Positions 51,986 through 59,024 of a stretch of DNA of 64,000 nt are shown here, in pieces; the first letter of the stretch is position 1, and each line of letters begins with the position of its first letter. The notes beneath the pieces were generated by a model that ran no database searches, was not told the DNA's origin, and saw nothing but the letters and a program-made list of their open reading frames with translations. This stretch comes from Streptomyces rimosus subsp. rimosus (GTDB lineage: Bacteria > Actinomycetota > Actinomycetes > Streptomycetales > Streptomycetaceae). The stretch spans positions 1-64,000 of the forward strand of contig NZ_JOCQ01000003.1 of assembly GCF_000720725.1 (NCBI RefSeq). Reading direction: 5' to 3'. Both the position numbers and the translations under genes were made by a program.

Positions 51986-53134
51986 GTGACTGCAACACTG
52001 ACCGAGCCCGCCCCGGTGTCGATCTGGGATGCCGCTACCGCCGTCGACGCCCGGCGCCCCCGGTCACAGCAACGACAACTCGGCGCGTCCGACACCGTGT
52101 GCCAGCGCCGGGCCGGATACGTCGTGCACCAGGTGCCGCCCACGGACACGCCGGACAAGAAGGCCGCGATCCTCGGCACCTATATCCACACCGGACTACT
52201 GGAGTCCGCCCGCACCGAATACGGCTGGCTGGTGGAACGCGCCGTCGCCGACGACCGGATCCGCGGGCACATCGACGTCGTACAGCTGGATGCCGCGACG
52301 GCCGCTCGCCTGCCGAAGCGGCACCGGCCACGCCAGCCGGCCGAGGTGCTGACAGTGGAGGACGTGAAGACAAAGTCCAGCCGCGTGTGGGACCGGGTCG
52401 TGCGGTACGGGCCGACGGCTGCCGAGGTGCGGCAGGTCCTGCTGTACGCCGACCTGCTGCGCACGGTCGAGTTCGCTGATGTGCCGGGGCAGCGATACCT
52501 GCACCGGGTGGGGCCTGTGGACGTGCAGCGGATCCGTTTTCGCTTCGTGTGCCGGGATACCGGCGAAGAGCACATCGACGAGTTCGACTTTGACCCGTGG
52601 CTGGCGGACGAGGCCCGGTGGTGGGTGGACCGGGTGTTGGAAGCGGACACCCCCGAGGAGCTGTCTCGTGATCACGATGGACCGGGTTTGCCGACGAAGA
52701 CGCTATGCGACTACTGCCCGTGGGCGTCGGCGTGCTGGCCCGGGGCGGCTCCGGGCAGCCCAGCGCAAACGATCCTGGTGCACGACGACGAAGACCGCAC
52801 CGCTGCTCTGGCGGAGTACGCGCGCCACCGTGAGCGGGAGAGCGCGTCGAGGAAGCGCAAGCAAGCGCTTCGGGCGATGCTCGACGACTCACCCGAGGGC
52901 TGTTATGGGGACAACACGCTGAGCTGGGGCGGCGGTAACCCGAAGGAGGAACCCGACGTTCAGGCGTTGGTCGACACGTTCGAGAACGCCGGACTGACGG
53001 TTCCCATGGTTCCGGATGTGAACGGCATGGTGGCTATAGCCCGTCGTGCCGGCGTGGCGGTGCCGATGCGTAACGCGGCGGGGCAGAAGACGCCCCGCAC
53101 CATCAACGTCACGCGTTCCTGCAAGCGCCCCTGA
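51986..53134 (+). CDS. Cas4/RecB-like PD-(D/E)XK exonuclease with Fe-S cysteines
   Basis: 382 residues from GTG at 51986, 6 nt after CTCTTGGAG. In order: a first Cys (DTVCQRRAGY, near residue 36), GTYIHTGLLES (motif with His), GHIDVVQL, VEDVKTKS (the D-x-K pair), YGPTAAEVRQVLLYADLL (the Q/Y helix), and LCDYCPWASACW giving three more Cys. This four-Cys arrangement is that of Cas4/AddB-type nucleases with a 4Fe-4S cluster. It is in a replication/recombination operon and far from the Cascade genes, so a phage-type exonuclease is likelier than an adaptation nuclease. Confidence 0.85.
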   Translation: MTATLTEPAPVSIWDAATAVDARRPRSQQRQLGASDTVCQRRAGYVVHQVPPTDTPDKKAAILGTYIHTGLLESARTEYGWLVERAVADDRIRGHIDVVQLDAATAARLPKRHRPRQPAEVLTVEDVKTKSSRVWDRVVRYGPTAAEVRQVLLYADLLRTVEFADVPGQRYLHRVGPVDVQRIRFRFVCRDTGEEHIDEFDFDPWLADEARWWVDRVLEADTPEELSRDHDGPGLPTKTLCDYCPWASACWPGAAPGSPAQTILVHDDEDRTAALAEYARHRERESASRKRKQALRAMLDDSPEGCYGDNTLSWGGGNPKEEPDVQALVDTFENAGLTVPMVPDVNGMVAIARRAGVAVPMRNAAGQKTPRTINVTRSCKRP

Positions 53135-53224
53135 CGCTCCCTTGAGCGGCCCCGCGCGCACGGCGCGGGGTCCGCCTCCCTTTTTGGTCTTTTCGAGCCC
53201 TGTGCTGCCTTGGAGGCATGTTCC

Positions 53225-54088
53225 GTGACCATTCTGCGCCGCCACCTGACTTCCGGGTTCACGGTGATGCCCAACTCGGCCGTGAACGATGAGCGGCTGA
53301 GTTTTCGGGCGCGGGGCATCCTGACGTGGCTCATCTCGAAGCCGGACAACTGGGAAGTACGGATCACGGCGATCGCGGCCGCGGGGAAAGAGGGCCGGGA
53401 GGCTGTGGCGGAGGCGGTGCGGGAGCTGAAGAGGCTCGGCTACTACCGCGTGGTGACCGACCGGGGTCCGGGTGGGCGGCTCTCGCGGTTCACCGAGGTG
53501 TACGACACGGCGCAGGACTGGGTAGCCGAGGAGTATGAACGGCTGGAGGCTCGCCGGTTGTCCAGAAAGCTGTCCAAGAAGCTGGGCTCTGACGCTGCGG
53601 AGAGTTCTTCGGGGACCGAAGACGGGTTTCCGGGGGTCGGTTCACCGGGGGTCGGTTCACCGGAGTCGGGTGGACCGGGGATTCTAGGTAGTAACCACAA
53701 CCAACACCTTCAGAAAGAGATCCCCCCTACCCCCGCGGCTGTCGCCGCAGGGGAGCCATTGCCCGCTGGCGACGAAGAGCCAGTGCCTGCGGGGAAGGGG
53801 GCGCCGGGTCGGGCGTGTGCTGCTCATCCGGATGTTCCAGGGCGTTCGTGTCGAGGCTGCGGGACAAGTCCGCGTGCGCAGCGTGAGGCGGAGAAACGGG
53901 CAGAGAGGGAGCGGGTCAAACGGGCTGAGCGAGCGGTGAACGAGAGCACGTTGGCGGAGGTTCGGCGCCGGCCGGGTGGGGACGGCTTGTCGGAGGTGGC
54001 TCGGCGTCGGATCGAAGAGATGCGCGGGGCGCGACAGCAGGTGATGGACTCGGGCTCTGGTGTGGGGGTGACATCGACCAAGAAATAG
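53225..54088 (+). CDS. HTH protein of the replication-initiator/organiser type
   Basis: 287 residues from GTG at 53225, with TTGGAGG ten bases upstream. The N-terminal winged helix (RLSFRARGILTWLISKPDNWEVRITAIAAAG, then EAVAEAVRELKRLGYYRV) is the domain found in actinophage replication proteins. A variable Gly/Pro/Ser linker with short repeats (GFPGVGSPGVGSPESG) follows, then a Cys cluster (ACAAHPDVPGRSCRGCG) and a long charged helix. Its TAG stop forms part of the 12-bp box. Confidence 0.75.
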   Translation: MTILRRHLTSGFTVMPNSAVNDERLSFRARGILTWLISKPDNWEVRITAIAAAGKEGREAVAEAVRELKRLGYYRVVTDRGPGGRLSRFTEVYDTAQDWVAEEYERLEARRLSRKLSKKLGSDAAESSSGTEDGFPGVGSPGVGSPESGGPGILGSNHNQHLQKEIPPTPAAVAAGEPLPAGDEEPVPAGKGAPGRACAAHPDVPGRSCRGCGTSPRAQREAEKRAERERVKRAERAVNESTLAEVRRRPGGDGLSEVARRRIEEMRGARQQVMDSGSGVGVTSTKK

Positions 54089-54103
54089 GCCGTCGTTTAT
54101 GAT
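54083..54103 (+). promoter_or_regulatory. 12-bp box copy B4 with -10 TATGAT
   Basis: AAATAGGCCGTC (54083-54094) and TATGAT at 54098-54103, the same spacing as in B1. A transcript from here would first cross about 150 bp without a gene. Confidence 0.65.
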
Positions 54104-54249
54104 TCAGATTGGACTGCTAGCCACCTGCTTAATCACCCCAGAGAGCCGAGTGATCACTCGCAGGCCACCCGGGCAATAACTAGCCCCCGCGGTAGGCCCA
54201 GCGCACACCGCAGGGACATAGGCAACGACCCGCACATTCAATCGTGGCT

Positions 54250-54271
54250 TAATAGGCCGCTGCATTAGCTT
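54250..54271 (+). promoter_or_regulatory. 12-bp box copy B5 with -10-like TAGCTT
   Basis: TAATAGGCCGCT (54250-54261) and TAGCTT at 54266-54271. The ATG at 54281 is 9 bp further on, so the message would be leaderless or almost so. Confidence 0.65.
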
Positions 54272-54280
54272 AGGGACGGT

Positions 54281-54871
54281 ATGACGAACGCCTCCGTTCC
54301 CGCACCGGACGCCTCACGAGAGTGGGCCGGACTGAAGGCAGGGGACTCCACAGCGGAGCTGACGGACGAAGACCGACGGATGGCCGTGCACGGGTTCTTC
54401 ACCCCGGCCGAGCTGTTGGAGTTCGTCGATCTCGCCGACGCCAGCGCGCGCGTCGCGTGGGCGGCGCACCACTTCGGGCGGCCCACAGCTCCCCGCCGAA
54501 TGCAGCGCGTGGAGGGCGAGCCTGACGCTGGGGCCTCAACCTGCTGGGGCCCCAGCTCGGGTGGGTTCACGTACGAGGTGCAGGCGCCTTCGGGCACTCG
54601 CACTGGCCGCCTGTCGTGGACGGAAGTGCACATTCAGGTCACCGAGCGGCTGACGCCCGTGCGCTACGGAGCCCTGCGCCAAGCAGTCGAGGTCGAGCAG
54701 GCCCACGCGGCCACGTATACGACATGCCCCCTTCCATACCGGACGGCCGAAGTGTGGAACGACCTTTTCTACCGCTCGTGGTCGCGTCGTTCGGCCGCTC
54801 TGTCTCTGCGTTCGACGGCGGCGTTGAACGCCATCGCGCCCGCCGCCGTGGCTCACCCGCCCCCCTTCTGA
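54281..54871 (+). CDS. hypothetical protein, probably leaderless
   Basis: 196 residues from ATG at 54281. Helical N-terminal part (ELTDEDRRMAVHGFFTPAELLEFVDLADASARVAWAAHHFG), then a beta segment. No ribosome site is present, which fits initiation at or near the first base from box B5. Function unknown. Confidence 0.65.
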   Translation: MTNASVPAPDASREWAGLKAGDSTAELTDEDRRMAVHGFFTPAELLEFVDLADASARVAWAAHHFGRPTAPRRMQRVEGEPDAGASTCWGPSSGGFTYEVQAPSGTRTGRLSWTEVHIQVTERLTPVRYGALRQAVEVEQAHAATYTTCPLPYRTAEVWNDLFYRSWSRRSAALSLRSTAALNAIAPAAVAHPPPF

Positions 54872-54889
54872 CGTCGCGAGGAACATTCC

Positions 54890-55345
54890 GTGATCACCCC
54901 TACCAAGCCGTCTACCTGGATCGACGCCGTGCCGTGCGCCGCCAAGGACGGCTACGTGCCCGTCGCTTCGCAGGTCGACTCACCCAGTGACCTCATCGCC
55001 GCAAGCACTCCGCTGATGCAGGACTGCGCGGACTCCTGCCCGTTCATCTCCCGGTGCTACGAGCGGGTACGCCCGGAAGCCGGCCGGTTCGACGGCGTGT
55101 GCGCGGCTCGGGTGTGGATCAACGGGAGGGTGGTCGCGAAGGCCGAGGGCGCTCCGGCGCTGAGCAAGCTGCCTTCACGGGCGGGGAGTTGCGGCACCAG
55201 TGGAGGAGTGGCCGGTCACGGGCGAGTGGGGGAACCCTTGTGTGGGGAGTGCCGGGAGGTGGCGCTGCGCGCCCAGGTGCGCTCCGCCGGCCCGGCGAGC
55301 ATTCGCAAGCGTTCGCGAGGCAAGAGGTCCGCCGCGGCAGCCTGA
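54890..55345 (+). CDS. WhiB-like protein
   Basis: 151 residues from GTG at 54890 after GAGGAAC. Cys pattern: one in AVPC, then DCADSCPFISRC (C-x3-C-x5-C, the WhiB loop with one extra residue), followed by FDGVCAARVWING, which takes the place of the G[IV]WGG turn. A second Cys pair near the end (CGTSGG, LCGEC) may hold zinc. Likely a transcription factor binding an Fe-S cluster. Second WhiB-like gene of the element. Confidence 0.72.
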   Translation: MITPTKPSTWIDAVPCAAKDGYVPVASQVDSPSDLIAASTPLMQDCADSCPFISRCYERVRPEAGRFDGVCAARVWINGRVVAKAEGAPALSKLPSRAGSCGTSGGVAGHGRVGEPLCGECREVALRAQVRSAGPASIRKRSRGKRSAAAA

Positions 55346-55418
55346 TCGAAGCGCGCGGCGGATGGCGCGCGCACCCGGGCGGATCGCGCCACCAGGCTCC
55401 TGAACTGCTCGTTCGTAA

Positions 55419-55446
55419 TTGACACCCCCACTGCCCATAGTAGAAT
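55419..55446 (+). promoter_or_regulatory. shared promoter family, copy P3
   Basis: -35 TTGACA (55419-55424), 16-bp spacer, -10 TAGAAT (55441-55446), then TTAGTTAA. It drives the four-gene operon 55493-57289. Confidence 0.92.
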
Positions 55447-55492
55447 TTAGTTAATACGGAGAGGGGATCCCCTGCTGAGTGAAAGGACTCTC

Positions 55493-56020
55493 GTGAACGC
55501 ATCCACGCCCGACCCGCTGACCGTCTTGAAGACCGCCACCGACTACGGCCTCACCGAGCACCAGGCGGAAGCCGCGCTCCTGCTCGCGGCAAACTACCTG
55601 GTAGACACCTGGCAGTTGCACGCGGATGCGAGCGGTCAGGACCGTACCGACGGATCAGCCATGGAGCGGTGGGCGCAGCAGTTCACTTCCTGCCACCGCC
55701 GCGCCGTACTTGAGGAGTCCATCGCCGTCGTCCTCGCCGCCGACACCGAGCCTTCCCCGGCGCTCCGATGCCCGTTCACCTCCCCCCGGCGGCCGCGCGC
55801 CATGCGCACCAGCCGGTCCCCGCGTGCACATCCGCTGACCCTCACTGACGCGTTACGGCCCGCTCGACCGGGGCGGGCCGCGTCGCCGGAGCTCTGCCGA
55901 TCCGCACCGACGGTAAAGGCACGTAGCCGTCCTTCGGTTGGGCCTCTTGCTGACACCCCACCGCCGGCCGCACCCGCAGTCAGCGGTACCCCTCCCCCTA
56001 GAAAGACTTCACACCCCTGA
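55493..56020 (+). CDS. hypothetical protein
   Basis: 175 residues from GTG at 55493 after GAAAGGA. The first 80 residues are helical (EHQAEAALLLAANYLVDTWQL, ERWAQQFTSCHRRAVLEESIAVVLA). The rest is Pro/Arg/Ser rich and probably disordered. First gene of a P-box operon. Confidence 0.62.
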   Translation: MNASTPDPLTVLKTATDYGLTEHQAEAALLLAANYLVDTWQLHADASGQDRTDGSAMERWAQQFTSCHRRAVLEESIAVVLAADTEPSPALRCPFTSPRRPRAMRTSRSPRAHPLTLTDALRPARPGRAASPELCRSAPTVKARSRPSVGPLADTPPPAAPAVSGTPPPRKTSHP

Positions 56021-56370
56021 TGCTGCCTAGACGCCTGCCGCTGCTGGCGGTCGCCGACGTGATCAGCAGTCTCGACCTGAACTCGCAGCAGATCCGCCGC
56101 GCCACCAACGCCATGGAGCACATTGTGCAGCGAGCCTTCGCGCGGCGTGCCGGAGCCAAGCGCCACCTGAACTACGAAGAATTCGCCGACACGGTGCCCG
56201 AATGCCACTGGAGCCTGGTGTTCGAAGTCTGCGCGCTCATTCACCTCGAACGCTTCGCGGAGGCGTACGCGCTGACCAGTGCAGCGCGAGCCCTTCACCT
56301 ATCCCCCGCACCGACCGCCGACCCGCCCGTCGAGCGCGAATCCACCGCAATGACGAGGAGCTACACGTGA
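56020..56370 (+). CDS. hypothetical helical protein
   Basis: 116 residues from ATG at 56020, which overlaps the stop of the gene before (TGATG). Predicted all-helical (LDLNSQQIRRATNAMEHIVQRAFARR, WSLVFEVCALIHLERFAEAYAL). Function unknown. Confidence 0.62.
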   Translation: MLPRRLPLLAVADVISSLDLNSQQIRRATNAMEHIVQRAFARRAGAKRHLNYEEFADTVPECHWSLVFEVCALIHLERFAEAYALTSAARALHLSPAPTADPPVERESTAMTRSYT

Positions 56371-56789
56371 CCGACAACGCTTCCCTGCACCGAACCCTGA
56401 TAACCACCTCCCGGTTCCTGGCCGACTTCTCCCATCCCGGACCACACCTTGCGCTCGCCAATCACCGCGCACTGCTGCACTTGTGGGGGCAGCTCTCTCC
56501 CAGCCGTCGATGCCGGTTGCTACTGGTCGCCGCGTGGGCGGCCCGCGACACTCAGGCCGTGCGAGGTACGTTCCACGAGGATCGCTTCGCCCACGAACTG
56601 ATCGGCGCCACACGCAAATGGCTGGCCGCCAATCAGGACGGCTCATTGGATCAGTTCTGCCACGGCATACACCATGCCTACCTTGCCTGTACCTGGCTGA
56701 CCAGTGAAGACAACAACGCGCTCTCCCTCCTGGTTTTCCTGTCCCTGGCCGTACTGCTGTCCTTGGGCGGCGACGGGAGGCAGCCGTGA
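56367..56789 (+). CDS. hypothetical helical protein
   Basis: 140 residues from GTG at 56367 (GTGA overlap). Helical, with a hydrophobic C-terminal segment (NALSLLVFLSLAVLLSLGG) that could be a membrane anchor. Function unknown. Confidence 0.62.
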   Translation: MTDNASLHRTLITTSRFLADFSHPGPHLALANHRALLHLWGQLSPSRRCRLLLVAAWAARDTQAVRGTFHEDRFAHELIGATRKWLAANQDGSLDQFCHGIHHAYLACTWLTSEDNNALSLLVFLSLAVLLSLGGDGRQP

Positions 56790-57289
56790 ACCCCGGCGAT
56801 CCTGTCTGGCTGCGTCACACCGACGGCCGCCACATCCTCGACGCCGAGGGCCTGCCGGTCACCTTCGAGATAACGGCCGTCGACGCCATCGCCGACAACA
56901 CCTGGTATCGGCTGACCACCGACCACCCGACCGCCCACGAAATCTTCAGTGGCAGGTACACCCGACACCGCATCACTCCGGGTTCGAGGTGCGGCGTGGG
57001 TTCCAAGAGCACCCACAGGGGCCGCAGACTGTGGTCAAGGGTCGACTTCCAGCGCGGTGATTTCGCGAAGTACCGCGGGACTTGGTACGAGGTATTGCGA
57101 GTCAACAACGCGTCGGTGACGATCCCACACCTCCATCTGCACGTCAGCGGTGGCGTGGTGCGCACCGGGGATGTCCGGCCCGGCTGGACATGGACGGCGC
57201 CGTACGACGGCCTCGCCGGCCGCATGTCTGCGGAGGAGATGCAGCAGCGGCAGGCCACTATGGAGGCTCCCTCTAATGACACAGCGTAG
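56786..57289 (+). CDS. hypothetical beta-rich protein
   Basis: 167 residues from GTG at 56786 (overlaps the previous stop). Two similar beta segments (GDPVWLRHTDGRHI..VTFEITAVDA and GDFAKYRGTWYEVLRVNNASVTIPH) suggest tandem small barrel (SH3/KOW-like) domains. Last gene of the operon; P4 begins at its stop codon. Confidence 0.62.
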   Translation: MNPGDPVWLRHTDGRHILDAEGLPVTFEITAVDAIADNTWYRLTTDHPTAHEIFSGRYTRHRITPGSRCGVGSKSTHRGRRLWSRVDFQRGDFAKYRGTWYEVLRVNNASVTIPHLHLHVSGGVVRTGDVRPGWTWTAPYDGLAGRMSAEEMQQRQATMEAPSNDTA

Positions 57290-57317
57290 TTGACCCACCC
57301 CTTAAGCATAGTAGAAA
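57290..57317 (+). promoter_or_regulatory. shared promoter family, copy P4
   Basis: -35 TTGACC (57290-57295), 16-bp spacer, -10 TAGAAA (57312-57317), then TTACTTAA. The -35 starts on the base after the stop codon of the gene before. Confidence 0.9.
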
Positions 57318-57356
57318 TTACTTAACGGGCGGACCACCCCAAGGAGACTCCCGGCC

Positions 57357-57449
57357 GTGCAGCTCGCCATACACCCCAGCACCACCCAGCAGAAAGACCG
57401 CGCCCTCAACTTCTACCTGGTGGGCCTCCCTCCCACCCCCGCAACTTGA
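57357..57449 (+). CDS. 30-codon peptide gene at the head of an operon
   Basis: GTG at 57357 follows AAGGAG by 8 nt and reads 30 codons (PSTTQQKDRALNFYLVGLPP) to TGA at 57447-57449. The next gene begins with a TTG that overlaps this stop, so translation is coupled. Either a leader peptide or the N-terminal part of a frameshifted longer protein. Confidence 0.5.
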   Translation: MQLAIHPSTTQQKDRALNFYLVGLPPTPAT

Positions 57450-57874
57450 TCTCGGCCGTAGTCGCCTTCGCCCGCATTGACGAACTCGGCTGGGCCCCCC
57501 GCTCCGGCTACCCCGGCTCCGACGTCCAGTGGCCCGTTCGCTGCATGGTCTGCGGCTGGCAGGGCCAACGCTTCTACAGCCACCTGCGGCGCGCCAAGCC
57601 CCTCAAGCGCCACCAGAAGTGCGCACCCGTGTCCGACCACGCCCGAGCCCTCAACGCCCTGAACTCGAACGCGACGAGCACCTGCCCCTGCCGAACCCCT
57701 CACGCCACCAGAGAAGAAGACGTGGCTCGTCTGATCAAAATCGCCGACCAGGCACGACGCGAGTCCGACACCCGCCGCCTCCTGGCCGCCCTCAAGCACC
57801 TCCTCGGACCCTGCCCCGCCACGGCTTCGCGCGCCGCAGCCGCCCAGGCGTACGCCACCGCAGCCCAGAAATGA
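57446..57874 (+). CDS. hypothetical protein with zinc-finger-like segment
   Basis: 142 residues from TTG at 57446, coupled to the preceding 30-codon frame. Contains VRCMVCGWQGQRFYSHLRRAKPLKRHQKC, a C-x2-C...H...H-x3-C site, then a helical C-terminal half. Probably nucleic-acid binding. Confidence 0.62.
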   Translation: MISAVVAFARIDELGWAPRSGYPGSDVQWPVRCMVCGWQGQRFYSHLRRAKPLKRHQKCAPVSDHARALNALNSNATSTCPCRTPHATREEDVARLIKIADQARRESDTRRLLAALKHLLGPCPATASRAAAAQAYATAAQK

Positions 57875-57894
57875 CCGAAAACGAAAGACAGCAC

Positions 57895-58371
57895 ATGCCC
57901 ACCCCTGCTCCGTACAAGCCCGGCGACCGCGTCTGCGCGGCGTACGACGCCCATGACGGCCCCGCCATCGTCTACAACCGGTTCGTGATCGAGGTCGGCC
58001 CCCGCGAGGAGTACGGCCACCGCGTATGGATCGACATGCCGGAGGACGCTGTCGGCGGAGCCGTCGGCGCCTATCACTCCAGCATCGCCAACTTCACCCT
58101 GATGGACATCCCCCTGCACCTCCAAGCCCCGCCGCAGATCGTCGCCAACACCCACTGGCACGCCGATCACGCCGCCCCCGGCTCCACCCGCCCGACCTGG
58201 CCACGCGGGCGTCACCACGCCCGCGTGGATGTCCCGCTCACCGACAACGAGCGGGAGAAGCACGCGGCGTTCGCCGCCCTCTACTCCGAGCACTGGATAC
58301 GGCACGACCCCGCCGGCTTCGGCCTGTGGCTGTCACGCATGGTCTCCGAAGCATGGGGAGAGGACCGGTGA
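57895..58371 (+). CDS. hypothetical protein
   Basis: 158 residues from ATG at 57895 after GAAAGACAG; an ATG at 57871 overlapping the previous stop (ATGA) would add eight residues. The N-terminal part is beta-rich (YKPGDRVCAAYDAHDGPAIVYNRFVIEVG), and the C-terminal part is helical (NEREKHAAFAALYSEHWIRHDPAGFGLWLSRM). Function unknown. Confidence 0.6.
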   Translation: MPTPAPYKPGDRVCAAYDAHDGPAIVYNRFVIEVGPREEYGHRVWIDMPEDAVGGAVGAYHSSIANFTLMDIPLHLQAPPQIVANTHWHADHAAPGSTRPTWPRGRHHARVDVPLTDNEREKHAAFAALYSEHWIRHDPAGFGLWLSRMVSEAWGEDR

Positions 58372-58892
58372 AGCCCCCGTTCCAACATGCACAGCCGTTC
58401 CACGGCTTGTGGTGCGTCGTCTTCCACGACCCCACCCGCGACAGCGGCACTTCGTCATACCTGCTGTCCTCCCGTACGACCAGCACCGAAGCTGCCGCCA
58501 CGGCCACCGCACGCAGGCGGCACCAAACAGCAACCGCAGGAACAGCCGGGCAGTACCGGATGCCGATGGTGATCTGCGAGGTGACCTTCAAACCCAGCGC
58601 CTCGTGCCGGAGGTGTGCCGTGGCCTGGGCGGCCCGTGCGGACGCTCAGGTTGCCGAGCCGTCGGAGCTGCGGCTGCTGATCGAGGAGTGCGAAGCGAAA
58701 GTGGTCGGATTCAGCAATTCCGTAGCTGACGTGATCGATTCTGCCAGCCCCGGAGGCACCTGGGACGTGGAGCCCTACCGAGATCCGTACGGCCGGGTGC
58801 ACTGGGCGGACGTTCGAGCCGACATCGGCAAGGCGGCGATGAGCACGCTGCGGCAGACACCCTTCGGGCTGCTCTGGCTCGACCAGGCCTGA
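58368..58892 (+). CDS. hypothetical protein
   Basis: 174 residues from GTG at 58368 (GTGA overlap). A Ser/Thr/Ala-rich first third, then a segment with two Cys (FKPSASCRRCAVAW) and a soluble helical end. Last gene of the P4 operon; a hairpin follows. Confidence 0.58.
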   Translation: MKPPFQHAQPFHGLWCVVFHDPTRDSGTSSYLLSSRTTSTEAAATATARRRHQTATAGTAGQYRMPMVICEVTFKPSASCRRCAVAWAARADAQVAEPSELRLLIEECEAKVVGFSNSVADVIDSASPGGTWDVEPYRDPYGRVHWADVRADIGKAAMSTLRQTPFGLLWLDQA

Positions 58893-58964
58893 TTCAGCGA
58901 AGCAGCCTGTCACGCTCCACCGCAGCCACAGCAGAAACCTCCTTATGTGGATGGCTCTCCTGCG

Positions 58965-58990
58965 GCGACCGCCCCATGGCGGGCGGTCGC
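58965..58990. terminator. 10-bp hairpin between convergent genes
   Basis: GCGACCGCCC (58965-58974) pairs with 58981-58990 around a 6-nt loop. It lies between the plus-strand core operon and the minus-strand DUF2075 gene. Confidence 0.7.
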
Positions 58991-59024
58991 TCAGCAGGGA
59001 AACGCCATGCCCCCGTTCGGCCAT

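Noticed and set aside
51986..53134. Cas4-like nuclease as a CRISPR adaptation gene
   Set aside because: It sits with a Sak4-like ATPase in a phage-type recombination operon; type I-E systems normally lack Cas4 and no cas1/cas2 is present.
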